DNA from: Bacillus sp. MYb209
GTDB lineage: Bacteria > Bacillota > Bacilli > Bacillales > Bacillaceae_G
Assembly (NCBI RefSeq): GCF_002975175.1
Contig: NZ_PCNZ01000006.1
Coordinates: forward strand, 1 to 64,000
Length of the DNA: 64,000 nucleotides
Direction of reading: 5' to 3'
Position numbers and translations under genes: made by a program. Of the stretch, positions 45,489 through 54,410 are shown piece after piece; position 1 is the first letter of the stretch, and every line of letters begins with the position of its first letter. The notes under the pieces were generated by a model, which was not told the DNA's origin, made no database searches, and saw only the letters and a program-made list of their open reading frames with translations.

Positions 45489-45734
45489 ATGGCTGATAAA
45501 AACGAACGTAACCGTGTCGATAATGATGCTGGCGAAGCGGTAGGAACTGGTGTCGATAATGATGCTGGCGAAGCGGTAGGAACTGGTGTCGGTGCTGTCG
45601 CTGGAGCTGCTTTGGGTTCTGTTCTTGGTCCACTTGGTACCGTTGCAGGAGCTGTTGCAGGAGGAGCGATGGGTAACAAAGTAGGCGAAGGTGCCGATGA
45701 GGCTAATGACAGTGTTGCGAACCGAGAAGATTAG
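45489..45734 (+). CDS. small glycine-zipper protein with a 12-residue duplication
   Basis: The 81-residue protein has a hydrophilic start, two identical copies of VDNDAGEAVGTG, a Gly/Ala-rich hydrophobic stretch with the glycine-zipper pattern (GAVAGAALGSVLGPLGTVAG), and an acidic tail. Such proteins are stress- or envelope-associated in Bacillus. AGGGGTGAG lies just before the ATG. A terminator follows (45761-45791). The repeat is perfect at DNA level. Confidence 0.75.
   Translation: MADKNERNRVDNDAGEAVGTGVDNDAGEAVGTGVGAVAGAALGSVLGPLGTVAGAVAGGAMGNKVGEGADEANDSVANRED
45515..45586 (+). repeat. perfect 36-bp tandem duplication
   Basis: Positions 45515-45550 and 45551-45586 are identical, in frame within the glycine-zipper gene. 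Confidence 0.9.
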
Positions 45735-45760
45735 ACTTTAACCAAAGTGACACTGAATGA

Positions 45761-45791
45761 ATTGGATTCCCAAAAAGGGAGTCCTTTTTTT
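45761..45791 (+). terminator. terminator of the glycine-zipper gene
   Basis: GGATTCCC pairs with GGGAGTCC around five A, followed by TTTTTTT. Confidence 0.75.
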
Positions 45792-45991
45792 ATTAAGTTA
45801 ATTCAGCTTTTTTAGGTAAATTCCCAGTAAGATTGTGAATCAATTCACTTAAAGTAACGGGTGTGTTAGTTCAACAAGCTATAAGCAGCAATCATAATCA
45901 TTTTCTTGATCTTCCGCAATCGGGCGCTTTAATTGAGCAAGGATCACAAAAATTATCAAACTTTTTTATAAAAGGATGATTCAATTGAATA

Positions 45992-46040
45992 TAGAAAAAG
46001 CGTGTTTTGATCAAACTTTTTTCAAAGCACGCTTTTTCTA
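45992..46040. repeat. hairpin of the 11-base-loop family, copy 2
   Basis: A 19-bp stem (TAGAAAAAGCGTGTTTTGA with its complement, one wobble) encloses the 11-base loop TCAAACTTTTT. Confidence 0.7.
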
Positions 46041-46150
46041 TTTGTTCTTTTATCAAGGTTTATTAAGTTAATTTAATCAAACTGTTGCTTTAAAACAAAG
46101 TTTGTTCAAAAGTACTTACCAAGCCCTTATTTTGTGGTAATTAAAGATAA

Positions 46151-46181
46151 TCCATTTTGAAAAAAGAATAATCAAAATGGA
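46151..46181. repeat. hairpin of the 11-base-loop family, copy 3 (inverted)
   Basis: TCCATTTTGA and TCAAAATGGA enclose an 11-base loop whose complement reads TTATTCTTTTT. Confidence 0.6.
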
Positions 46182-46263
46182 TTTCTATCAAACAGATTTA
46201 ATTTTTCATTTTATAAAAAAGTTTAAACAAACTTACTTGGAATTTTTGGATTGCAGGAATAAA

Positions 46264-46343
46264 GCATCGCATCTTTTTTAGAAACGTCACAACTTTCTTC
46301 AAAACTTCGCGTCTTTTTTATAAACATCGTAACTTTATTTCAA
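46264..46343. repeat. 40-bp tandem repeat, two units
   Basis: Units at 46264-46303 and 46304-46343 share TCGC.TCTTTTTTA.AAAC and TC..AACTTT.TT.CAAA; a third, partial unit follows (ACAAACTTTATTCAAAAGCT). Confidence 0.6.
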
Positions 46344-46504
46344 ATTCACACAAACTTTATTCAAAAGCTACACCGAAATTGTGTAAAGGAATTATTAAAT
46401 TGAATTTTATTTTTAAAAATGGTAATTATTATTTAGGTATTAACGAACATTAATGGTAGAAACATACGCATTTCCAACCTACAACCAACCCCACACTCTA
46501 CAAA

Positions 46505-46533
46505 AATATATCAACGATTATTCAATTATATCG
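46505..46533. repeat. dispersed 29-bp repeat, copy 1
   Basis: 27 of 29 bases match positions 54591-54619 (AATATATCAACGATT then TATATCG). Confidence 0.6.
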
Positions 46534-46654
46534 ACCGCAACTCCGAATATATCGGCGATTCGACACAACTTATCTACAATTTCCTCGTTTTCACACCCCA
46601 TATTCGCCAACCACTCCCGCACCCGGCCCCGGCCGATGCCCAAAAGGACCCAAC

Positions 46655-46684
46655 AAAAAAAATCCCCCAAAAACTCGAGGGACC
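46655..46684 (-). terminator. terminator after lhgO
   Basis: On the minus strand TCCCTC pairs with GGGGGA, followed by eight T. Confidence 0.5.
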
Positions 46685-46686
46685 CA

Positions 46687-47889
46687 TCAAATCCTAACCG
46701 CCACCACATCCGGCACTTGCTTAGCAATCTCCTCACCAATCTTTATACTTGCTGTTGCGGCTGGAGATGGTGCGTTGCAAATATGCAGAGAATTGATGCC
46801 AGGGATAATGCAGAAGTCATCAACCATATTTCCGTTCGATAAAATGGCTTGTGCCCTTACACCTGCATGGGTTGGCACGATATCTTTTTCTGTAAGTTCT
46901 GGTATTAGGCGCTGCAAGCTTTTTAAGAATGATTGTTTACTAAATGAGCGCACCATTTCTTTTATGCCTTCTTTCATATTTGGCATCGCCATTTTCCAAA
47001 ATCCTGTGTATGTCATTGTTTCCATGAAGTCTTTTATGTTGAAGTCTGTTTTCGTATAGCCTTCGCGTTTGAAGCTTAATACGGCATTTGGTCCTGCATG
47101 TACGTCTCCGTTTATCATTCTTGTAAAATGAACACCTAAAAACGGAAATTCTGGATTTGGAACTGGATAGATTAAATGTTTTACAAGATGGCGTTTTTCT
47201 GGGACAAGTTCATAATATTCACCGCGGAACGGAACGATTTTCATATCCGTTAATATTCCTGTCTTTTTCGCAATACGGTCGCTATGTAATCCAGCGCAGT
47301 TAATAAGAAATTTCGTTTTAAATACACCTTGATTTGTCTCAATTGTTACAGCGTCTTTCTTCTCAGTAATACGCTCCGCCGCTGTTCCTAAATGTACTTC
47401 TCCCCCGCTTTCTTGAATTAAGCGAGCAAACGCATAACTTACTCCTCTATAATCAGCAATCCCGCAAGAAGGAACACGGATTGCCCCAAGTCCCTTTACA
47501 TGAGGTTCAATTTCAGCTAATTCTTCCTTATCTATTTTTGAAATATGTAAATCGTTTTGTAAGCCTCTTTCATATAAGTTATGTAAAAGAGGAAGTTCGT
47601 CCTTTTCTGTAGCGACAATTACTTTTCCACACATGTCATAAGCGATGTCATTTTCTTTACAAAATTGAACCATAGCTGCGTTTCCTTCTTTGGCAAACTT
47701 CGCTTTATAACTCCCTGGTTTATAGTAAATTCCAGAATGAATTACTCCGCTATTATGTCCAGTTTGATGATGTGCAAGTTCCTTTTCTTTTTCAATGATC
47801 GCGATTTTCGCACGAGGGAATTTTTTCGTTAAAGCCATCCCAGTTGAAAGGCCAACAATTCCTCCGCCAATAATTATAAAGTCATACAT
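46687..47889 (-). CDS. lhgO: L-2-hydroxyglutarate oxidase
   Basis: The 400-residue flavoprotein has the N-terminal FAD motif IIGGGIVGLSTGMAL and the LhgO/YgaF signature QTGHNSGVIHSGIYYKPGS. It oxidises L-2-hydroxyglutarate to 2-oxoglutarate at the membrane. It follows csiD by 57 bases, giving the last two steps of glutarate breakdown in order. The length matches the family. A terminator follows. Confidence 0.9.
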   Translation of the reverse strand: MYDFIIIGGGIVGLSTGMALTKKFPRAKIAIIEKEKELAHHQTGHNSGVIHSGIYYKPGSYKAKFAKEGNAAMVQFCKENDIAYDMCGKVIVATEKDELPLLHNLYERGLQNDLHISKIDKEELAEIEPHVKGLGAIRVPSCGIADYRGVSYAFARLIQESGGEVHLGTAAERITEKKDAVTIETNQGVFKTKFLINCAGLHSDRIAKKTGILTDMKIVPFRGEYYELVPEKRHLVKHLIYPVPNPEFPFLGVHFTRMINGDVHAGPNAVLSFKREGYTKTDFNIKDFMETMTYTGFWKMAMPNMKEGIKEMVRSFSKQSFLKSLQRLIPELTEKDIVPTHAGVRAQAILSNGNMVDDFCIIPGINSLHICNAPSPAATASIKIGEEIAKQVPDVVAVRI

Positions 47890-47946
47890 CCTACTTCCCC
47901 CTTAATATGATGAAAGGCAGGCCTTTTTTAAGACCCGCCGTACATA

Positions 47947-48885
47947 TTATTTAGAAAAACAACCGCGCTGACGCATTAGTTCTCTATATAAATCTTTATT
48001 TTTCTCAAACGCAGCTCTTCCGTGCATCCAAAATAAGTTGTTTAAAAGAACTAAGTCACCAATTGGTAATTTTAATGCATGTGTTGCTGGTGAGTTTTCA
48101 ACAGAATATGATAAGTCTTTCAGATAGTTTGCTTGTTCAATATTATCTGGATAAGCGAACTGATCAATAAAACAAATACATGGTGCGTTATTTACATCAA
48201 AAAATGTTTCACGATAGACGATTTCTTGCGCATTTTTACTTGGTGGTGCTTTATACGTAACCTTAACAGATGCGAGCGAATGAGCTCTAAACTTCTGAAG
48301 ATCTTCCCAATCGTCTAAATGTAGTAAACGGGATTCTCCCCCTACTGCATTTTGTTCTTCAATTTTCATCATAAGAAGCCAATCTGTCGGTTCATCAACG
48401 AATGTACCGTCTGTATGAAGTGTAAACAATCGGTACGCTTGACGAAGGTAAGAATCACTACTATCCGTATCTTTCACATTAAATCTAGCATAGTACGTTC
48501 CTGTCATTGCATCAAAGTTTGGCTCCCCGATTAAATGTGTTAATGCTGTTGCAAATTTCACGTAGTCTGCTGGATCTGACGTTTCACCTTGTACCCCAAT
48601 TGTAAATCCGCCTGTTTCACGGTCATGAACAATGCCGCGAATGTTATCCATAAATGATTGCCCAAAAATCTTTCTCATTCCATCAGCAAGATTAAATCGA
48701 GAATATGGAATGTATTGTAATGATTGCTCTGAATGCTCTTTTACCTCTTCAAAAAACTGCTTAAGCAATTGCTGATTTAACACAATATGGTATAAACGCT
48801 TATGCTCTGGATGAGGAACAATCTCATATCCCTCATATTTCTTTGCAAATTTCATCTTCGTACTTTGTTCTGTAATAATCGACAT
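47947..48885 (-). CDS. csiD: glutarate 2-hydroxylase CsiD (GlaH)
   Basis: The 312-residue Fe(II)/2-oxoglutarate dioxygenase has the metal triad His and Asp in HTDGTF (about 157 and 159) and the distal His in MHGRAAFEKN (about 288). CsiD hydroxylates glutarate to L-2-hydroxyglutarate. It is upstream of lhgO and downstream of gabD and gabT. GGGAGG precedes the ATG. A large hairpin with a T run (48990-49044) precedes its leader. Confidence 0.9.
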   Translation of the reverse strand: MSIITEQSTKMKFAKKYEGYEIVPHPEHKRLYHIVLNQQLLKQFFEEVKEHSEQSLQYIPYSRFNLADGMRKIFGQSFMDNIRGIVHDRETGGFTIGVQGETSDPADYVKFATALTHLIGEPNFDAMTGTYYARFNVKDTDSSDSYLRQAYRLFTLHTDGTFVDEPTDWLLMMKIEEQNAVGGESRLLHLDDWEDLQKFRAHSLASVKVTYKAPPSKNAQEIVYRETFFDVNNAPCICFIDQFAYPDNIEQANYLKDLSYSVENSPATHALKLPIGDLVLLNNLFWMHGRAAFEKNKDLYRELMRQRGCFSK

Positions 48886-48989
48886 TTCAATTCCTCCCTA
48901 ATTTAAATATGAAGAACTTATTGACGCTTTTTACAGACAGTTATCCTTATCTTCTTATGCTGAGATTCGGTCTTACTGCCCTAACATCG

Positions 48990-49044
48990 AAAAAGCCAGT
49001 CATACGCATCCACGACATAAAATCGTAGAAACGTACAACTGGCT
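48990..49044 (-). terminator. AGCCAG hairpin 1, terminator between the Cys-rich ORF and csiD
   Basis: On the minus strand AGCCAGTTGTACGTTTCTACGA folds with TCGTGGATGCGTATGACTGGCT and is followed by TTTTT. The outer arms match those of the hairpin at 49348-49384. Confidence 0.7.
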
Positions 49045-49194
49045 CATAATTACGAGTGTTCTTTAATCTCTTAAAGTACAATAATAATAGACAGTTTGTA
49101 TGAAAATATTTGTAAAATAGGAAAGCAAGATCGAATATAGAGAAGGCTAATTTCTCGTATGGATCTTATTAATTAAATAATAATTCATAATATT

Positions 49195-49323
49195 CTAACT
49201 GTCAATTCGTTTTTTATTATTTTCTCGACATACTTTACACATTTTACAAATCCTCTTACTTTCCGCACATCCTCTTTTTTTCGTCTCTTGTTTTACAGCT
49301 TGAACTTCATTTAACTTTTTCAT
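49195..49323 (-). CDS. 42-residue cysteine-rich protein
   Basis: A frame missed by length filters: MKKLNEVQAVKQETKKRGCA, then RICKMCKVCRENNKKRIDS. It has four Cys (19, 26, 29, 32) in a C-x6-C-x2-C-x2-C pattern and many Lys/Arg, which suggests metal or Fe-S/nucleic acid binding. GAGGAGG lies 8 bases before the ATG. It lies between a DUF3870 gene and csiD, and is flanked on both sides by related AGCCAG hairpins. There is almost no room for a promoter between the upstream hairpin and the start, so it is probably read through from the gab genes. Family not recognised. Confidence 0.6.
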   Translation of the reverse strand: MKKLNEVQAVKQETKKRGCAESKRICKMCKVCRENNKKRIDS

Positions 49324-49347
49324 AGTTCTTGCCTCCTCAATAAAATA

Positions 49348-49384
49348 AGCCAGTCGTATCTCTTTAAAAGAAATACAACTGGCT
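49348..49384 (-). terminator. AGCCAG hairpin 2, upstream of the Cys-rich ORF
   Basis: On the minus strand AGCCAGTTGTATTTCTTT folds with AAAGAGATACGACTGGCT, followed by TATTTTATT. It may be a terminator or attenuator. Confidence 0.6.
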
Positions 49385-49413
49385 CTCGTTTATGGTTGTA
49401 AACTAGACAGTTT

Positions 49414-49767
49414 TTATGGTGTTGTTTCCTCGTACTCTCCCCTGGGCTGTTCATCATTTAAATAACTTACGTATTGGCGATGTAAATCTTTTACCGCACT
49501 GACGATAGCATTTTGCGCTTTTCCTTGATAATGGTCCATAATATCTTGAACGATTTCTTCAATACCATCTTGCAAACTATGTCCTCTCAACATTTGAGCG
49601 ACGAAGTCCCTACCATGCTCTGTCGCAAGCGTACATGACGCTTCAATAATGACATGATATTTATGATCTGCCTCAATTGTAATTGTTAGTGTCTCGTACA
49701 TACTACGCACAGCCATTCCTTTCGGAAGTCTCGAGTGTCCTGCCATAAAAAAAGTCCCTTTACGCAT
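49414..49767 (-). CDS. DUF3870-type protein in the gab operon
   Basis: The 117-residue soluble protein reads GHSRLPKGMAVRSMYETLTI, then EASCTLATEHGRDFVAQMLR and GKAQNAIVSAVKDLHRQY, which I match to DUF3870. Function is unknown. It lies 32 bases after gabD with GGAGG before the ATG. Its place among the aminotransferase, dehydrogenase and hydroxylase genes suggests a role in this pathway, perhaps regulatory or ligand-binding. Confidence 0.7.
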   Translation of the reverse strand: MRKGTFFMAGHSRLPKGMAVRSMYETLTITIEADHKYHVIIEASCTLATEHGRDFVAQMLRGHSLQDGIEEIVQDIMDHYQGKAQNAIVSAVKDLHRQYVSYLNDEQPRGEYEETTP

Positions 49768-49799
49768 ATTTCATCCTCCGTTACTATGTTTTTTGTCGC

Positions 49800-51242
49800 T
49801 TATACTTGATCTACGTATACTGTCTTTATTCTCGTGTAAAATTCTTTCGCCGCTTTTCCTTGTTCACGTGGTCCAGCACTAGAGTTTTTCATTCCGCCAA
49901 ACGGAACTTGTGGTTCTGCTCCGGCAGTTTCTGAATTCACATGAACCATTCCTACTTCCATATCATCAATAAACCTTTGCGATAAACTTAAATTATTCGT
50001 ACAAATCGATGCACTTAGTCCGTATTCTGTATCGTTCGCTAAAGAAACTGCTTCTTCATAACTATTCACTTTAAATAAACATATAACTGGGCCGAAAATC
50101 TCTTCTTTTGCAATCCGTGCATCTTTATCGACATTTTCAAAAATGGTCGGTAAAACATAGCACCCTCGCTGCAGTTCAGCTTCGTCCGGCACGCTGCCTC
50201 CATAAAGTAAAGAAGCCTCTCCTTTTCCTACTTCAATCATTGATAAAATAGATTGCTGCTGACCCTTGGAAACACATGGCCCCATAAATGTATCCGGTTC
50301 TAGCGGGTTCCCAACTGTAAGAGCTTCCGTACGTTGCAACAGTCGACCCTTGAACGCTTCATAAATGTCCTCTTCGACTATTACTCTACTTGTTGCGGTA
50401 CATTTTTGCCCTGTTGACATAAACGCACCTTTTATCGCAATATTTACCGCCTTTTCAATATCGGCATCTTTTAATACAACTAACGGATTTTTTCCGCCCA
50501 TTTCTAATTGGACTTTTTTCCTAGTTTCAATCGCTGCTTTCTGAATAATATTTCCAACGTGATTAGAACCAGTAAAGGATACCGCTTTTATATCCGGATT
50601 TCCCGTTAATTCAGCTCCAACTTCAGAGCCTTTGCCGAACACACAATTTATAACACCTGCTGGAATGCCAGCCTCATGAAAAGCATTTACAAGATGGTAC
50701 ACAGATTTTGGCGTAACTTCAGCCGGCTTAATGACAATCGTATTTCCGTAAATCAGTGCCGGCGCCATTTTCCACGCTGGAATCGCAATTGGAAAGTTCC
50801 ATGGCGTAATTAATCCAACTGGTCCTACTGCTACACGTTTACTGTAAAGCATTGTACTTTCATTAGCAGACGGGATGAGCTCTCCGATCGGCTGATTTGC
50901 TTCCCCGGCATAATATTCAAGAATGCTAATCGCTCGCTTCGTCTCTCCTATTCCTTCCGCAATCGTCTTTCCTTCTTCGCTTGTTACATCTAGACCAATT
51001 TCATTTACCTTTTCTTTTAAAATAGCTGCCGCTCTCCATAAATAGCTTGCTCTTTCTTGAAACGATAACTTTTGCCATTTATGAAAAGCTTCTTTCGCTG
51101 ATGCAATTGCTACTCGTGTATCTTCTACTGAACTAAACGGGAATTCACCTAGCACTTCCCCGTTATGCGGATTATAATTTTTAACGTATGCATTCGTAGA
51201 AGGTTCTCTCCACTCACCGTTTATATAATTGAAAAACCTCAT
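49800..51242 (-). CDS. gabD: aldehyde dehydrogenase, succinate/glutarate semialdehyde type
   Basis: The 480-residue ALDH has the family motifs [26 protein letters not shown] (catalytic Glu) and [12 protein letters not shown] (catalytic Cys near 281). It oxidises succinate or glutarate semialdehyde to the diacid. The ATG at 51242 is chosen, with GGGGGC upstream; the longer frame lies inside gabT. With GabT and CsiD it completes 5-aminovalerate to glutarate. Confidence 0.88.
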   Translation of the reverse strand: MRFFNYINGEWREPSTNAYVKNYNPHNGEVLGEFPFSSVEDTRVAIASAKEAFHKWQKLSFQERASYLWRAAAILKEKVNEIGLDVTSEEGKTIAEGIGETKRAISILEYYAGEANQPIGELIPSANESTMLYSKRVAVGPVGLITPWNFPIAIPAWKMAPALIYGNTIVIKPAEVTPKSVYHLVNAFHEAGIPAGVINCVFGKGSEVGAELTGNPDIKAVSFTGSNHVGNIIQKAAIETRKKVQLEMGGKNPLVVLKDADIEKAVNIAIKGAFMSTGQKCTATSRVIVEEDIYEAFKGRLLQRTEALTVGNPLEPDTFMGPCVSKGQQQSILSMIEVGKGEASLLYGGSVPDEAELQRGCYVLPTIFENVDKDARIAKEEIFGPVICLFKVNSYEEAVSLANDTEYGLSASICTNNLSLSQRFIDDMEVGMVHVNSETAGAEPQVPFGGMKNSSAGPREQGKAAKEFYTRIKTVYVDQV

Positions 51243-51261
51243 TCCCCTGCCCCCACCATTT

Positions 51262-52590
51262 TTATTTTGATAGTTTAGCAATAGCAGCTTCTAAAATAGT
51301 AAGCCCTTCTTCAAGCTGTTCATCTGTTATAACGAGAGGCGGCAAGAAGCGAAGTACATTACTATAAATACCAGCGCTTATCGTAATGACCCCTTTACTA
51401 TGCGTTTCCTTCATAATCGCTTTAACCTCTTCCGCTGCTGGCTCTTTCGTCTCTTTATCCTTCACAAGCTCAATTGCAGTCATAGCGCCAAGGCCTCTAA
51501 CATCGCCAATTAGTTCATATTTATCTTTCCAGCTATTAAACACTTCCATCATGCGTGCACCAATTTCTACAGCACGATTTACTAAATTCTCTTCTTCGAT
51601 TACATCTAAACCAGCTAATGCAGCCACGCAAGCAGCCGGGCTTCCTGAAAAAGTACCGCCTAATTGACCTGGCCCGGGTGCATCCATCAAATCCGCTCTT
51701 CCTGTTATTGCGCTAAGCGGCATTCCAGCAGCGATAGATTTTGAAAATGTCATTAAATCAGGAGCTACGCCGAAATGATCCATTGCAAATAAGCTTCCTG
51801 TACGAGCAAAACCAGTTTGAATTTCATCCGCAATCATAATGATTCCATACTTATCACAAATATTTCGGACACCTCGCATGAACGTAGTCGTCGGAACGAT
51901 AAATCCGCCTTCTCCTTGAAGTGGCTCCAAAATAATTGCAGCGATATTATCACTTGCTACTCCCTCTAACATAAAGCGTTCGAAATACGCTAAAATCTGC
52001 GAGTCTACCTCTTCTTGCGTTAGTCCTTCATCAGCACGGTAATAGTACGGATATGGTAATTTGTATACTTCTGATGCAAACGGTCCAAATCCATGCTTGT
52101 ACGGTTTCACTTTACTTGTCAGTGACATCGTCAAAAGTGTACGCCCGTGATATGCACGCTCAAACGAAACAATCGCGCTTCTTCCCGTTGCTTTTCTAGC
52201 AATCTTCACCGCATTTTCTACTGCTTCAGCACCGCTATTCGCAAACATCGTTTTTTTCTTAAAATCTCCTGGTGTTAACTCATTCAGTCTTTCAGCTAAT
52301 GCAATATAACTTTCATACGGCGCTACGTGAAAACAACTATGAATAGAAGATTCCACTTGATCTTGAATCGCCTTTACTACTTTCGGATGACAATGCCCGA
52401 CGTTTTGCATACCAATTCCGCCCGCAAAGTCGATTAACTCATTGCCATCCACATCTGTAATAATCGCGCCCTTTGCTGATTGCACATACAACTCTGTAAT
52501 ATTGTAAGGCCCTTCTGGCACCGCATTTTTTCTTCTTTCATGTAATATGCTAGATTTTGTAGTTGTAATATCTTTCTTCTCTTTCAACAT
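51262..52590 (-). CDS. gabT: 4-aminobutyrate / 5-aminovalerate aminotransferase
   Basis: The 442-residue class III aminotransferase has FANSGAEAVENAVKIAR, IADEIQTGFARTG and the PLP lysine in TFSKSIAAGMPL (about 284). It moves the amino group of GABA or 5-aminovalerate to 2-oxoglutarate. AAGGGG precedes the ATG; the permease gene ends 17 bases upstream. The csiD-lhgO context points to 5-aminovalerate from lysine as a substrate. Confidence 0.9.
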   Translation of the reverse strand: MLKEKKDITTTKSSILHERRKNAVPEGPYNITELYVQSAKGAIITDVDGNELIDFAGGIGMQNVGHCHPKVVKAIQDQVESSIHSCFHVAPYESYIALAERLNELTPGDFKKKTMFANSGAEAVENAVKIARKATGRSAIVSFERAYHGRTLLTMSLTSKVKPYKHGFGPFASEVYKLPYPYYYRADEGLTQEEVDSQILAYFERFMLEGVASDNIAAIILEPLQGEGGFIVPTTTFMRGVRNICDKYGIIMIADEIQTGFARTGSLFAMDHFGVAPDLMTFSKSIAAGMPLSAITGRADLMDAPGPGQLGGTFSGSPAACVAALAGLDVIEEENLVNRAVEIGARMMEVFNSWKDKYELIGDVRGLGAMTAIELVKDKETKEPAAEEVKAIMKETHSKGVITISAGIYSNVLRFLPPLVITDEQLEEGLTILEAAIAKLSK

Positions 52591-52607
52591 GGAACATACC
52601 CCTTTTC

Positions 52608-54032
52608 TTATTCTTTCTCTATGCTAACTTCCGAATCTTTTATAATCGTAAAACCATTCAACTTTTGCTTATCGAACTTTCTAACTCTTAGAAAATAACT
52701 TATTATTACTAGGGCCGTAGCTAGTAATGTCATGTAAAACTGCATACGCATATCGGCTATAAATGCTTGTGAAACAAATATCGTGATAATCATTAAAAGC
52801 GTTGCATATGTGAGATAAGGGAATAACCACATTTTCACTTTCAGCTTTCCAGCCCCTTCTCTTTCCCTTTCTCGTCTTAACCTGACATGTGAAACGGCAA
52901 CGAACATATACATCAGCATCGTTACCCCGCCTGAACTATTCGCTAAAAACGCAAACAGTTTATCAGGAGATATAAATTTCAACATCGCGCAAATAAATGC
53001 AAATACGATACTTGCATATATCGCTACAACCGGTGTTCCTCTACTATTTAACCGTGAGAAACTAGCCGGAGCATCGCCTTTTTTAGCAAGTGAAAATAAC
53101 ATACGCGAACTCGTATATATACCTGAATTCATAACGGAAAGTAGTGATAGAAATACAACACCATTCATAATTTCTGCAGCTGCAGGTACTCCTGCCATAT
53201 TAAATAAACTTGCATACGGAAGCTTTAATAACTCCTTATCCGTCCACGGAATAAACATAACTAAAATTGTTACCGACCCTACGAAGAAAAGCATAAGTCG
53301 CCATACTACACTATTAATAGCTCTTATAACATTCTTCTCTGGATTTTCCGATTCCCCGGCTGCAATAGCGGCTACTTCGCTTCCCGATAAAGAGAAAGAA
53401 ATAAACACAACGCTCAGTAAGACAGGGACAATTCCATTCGGGAAGAACCCACCGTGTTCCGTAATAATAGCAAGACTCGGTCTCTCCACTCCTGGAACAA
53501 GTCCAAAAAACATAGAAATTCCTAAAATTAAAAATGCAACAATCGCAATAACTTTAATAAATGCTAACCAATATTCAAACTCACCGTACAATTTTACTGA
53601 ATATACATTCGTCATCGTCATTAAAAGGACCATACATAAACTCGCCAGCCATGCTGGAACCGAAGGGAACCAATTGTTAATCATCACGCCTAAAAGCACC
53701 GCTTCGATTGCGATAATAATGACCCAGTTAAACCAATATAACCAACCAATCGTATACCCTGCCCACGGCCCAATTGCTTTGTTCGCATACGTTGCGAAAG
53801 AACCGCTATCAGGATTTTCTGCTGCCATCTCTCCTAACATCCGCATCACGAGCACAACCATTAAAGCGCCGATAATATAGGACAAAATCGCTGCTGGACC
53901 CGTCGATTGAATAATCGTTCCACTTCCTACAAACAAACCGCCCCCGATAACCCCGCCAATCGAAATCATTGTTATATGCCGAGTTTTTAAATCCTTCTGT
54001 AACTCCTTTTTCTCTTTAGCCAAACAATTCAC
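52608..54032 (-). CDS. gabP: GabP-like amino acid permease
   Basis: The 474-residue APC transporter has twelve helices and the family start KKELQKDLKTRHITMISIGG then VIGGGLFVGSG. It probably imports GABA, 5-aminovalerate or a related amino acid. The start is uncertain: the GTG at 54032 has GGAGG 5 bases upstream, while a TTG at 54023 also fits homologue length; the longer frame to 54203 runs through a terminator and is rejected. First gene of the gab operon, preceded by an attenuator-like hairpin. Confidence 0.82.
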   Translation of the reverse strand: MNCLAKEKKELQKDLKTRHITMISIGGVIGGGLFVGSGTIIQSTGPAAILSYIIGALMVVLVMRMLGEMAAENPDSGSFATYANKAIGPWAGYTIGWLYWFNWVIIIAIEAVLLGVMINNWFPSVPAWLASLCMVLLMTMTNVYSVKLYGEFEYWLAFIKVIAIVAFLILGISMFFGLVPGVERPSLAIITEHGGFFPNGIVPVLLSVVFISFSLSGSEVAAIAAGESENPEKNVIRAINSVVWRLMLFFVGSVTILVMFIPWTDKELLKLPYASLFNMAGVPAAAEIMNGVVFLSLLSVMNSGIYTSSRMLFSLAKKGDAPASFSRLNSRGTPVVAIYASIVFAFICAMLKFISPDKLFAFLANSSGGVTMLMYMFVAVSHVRLRREREREGAGKLKVKMWLFPYLTYATLLMIITIFVSQAFIADMRMQFYMTLLATALVIISYFLRVRKFDKQKLNGFTIIKDSEVSIEKE

Positions 54033-54109
54033 CAGCCCCTCCATTAGCGTGGACGTGCACCATACTCCATTGATAACGCTTTCTAAAAATCCCCTCCTAC
54101 TTCTCAAGA

Positions 54110-54180
54110 AAAAATAAAAAGAGCCAGAAAAACAACGCATACAACTGCATTGAATTTTACTGCCCCTATCCTTATGGCTC
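54110..54180 (-). promoter_or_regulatory. attenuator-like terminator in the permease leader
   Basis: On the minus strand GAGCCA (54175-54180) pairs with TGGCTC (54121-54126), with an inner stem AATGCA/TGCGTT, and is followed by TTTTTATTTTTT. It lies between the likely promoter and the start codon, so it can stop transcription before the gene. Confidence 0.55.
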
Positions 54181-54410
54181 GTCCTCCTGCTAAGGAAGTT
54201 CAAGTGGAAAGAAGTGTTGTTCCTCTATTCATTTTCAAAAAGGCATTCGGGCTTACAGAGAGGCTAATCACTGTCATCCGATAATAAGTTAATCATAATA
54301 CAAGTAGACTGAATATTCAATGTTCACTTTCGCAAATTTCATGAATAAAAAAAGAAAATTCTCCCGCCCCGGCACATATACTGTTCAAAAGAAAAAAAGG
54401 AAGTGGTCTC

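Larger units (their letters stand above)
45800..46654. other. repeat-rich non-coding region
   Basis: About 850 bases without a supported gene. It holds two 11-base-loop hairpins (45992-46040, 46151-46181), a 40-bp tandem repeat (46264-46343) and a dispersed 29-bp repeat (46505-46533). A minus-strand frame at 46518-46739 overlaps the lhgO terminator and lacks a ribosome site. Confidence 0.6.

Noticed and set aside
46518-46739. Minus-strand 73-codon frame downstream of lhgO
   Set aside because: It overlaps the lhgO end and terminator, has no ribosome site, and contains a dispersed repeat.
52608-54203. Longer N-terminus (531 residues) for the GabP-like permease
   Set aside because: The extra 57 codons run through a terminator hairpin with a T run and do not resemble the family.
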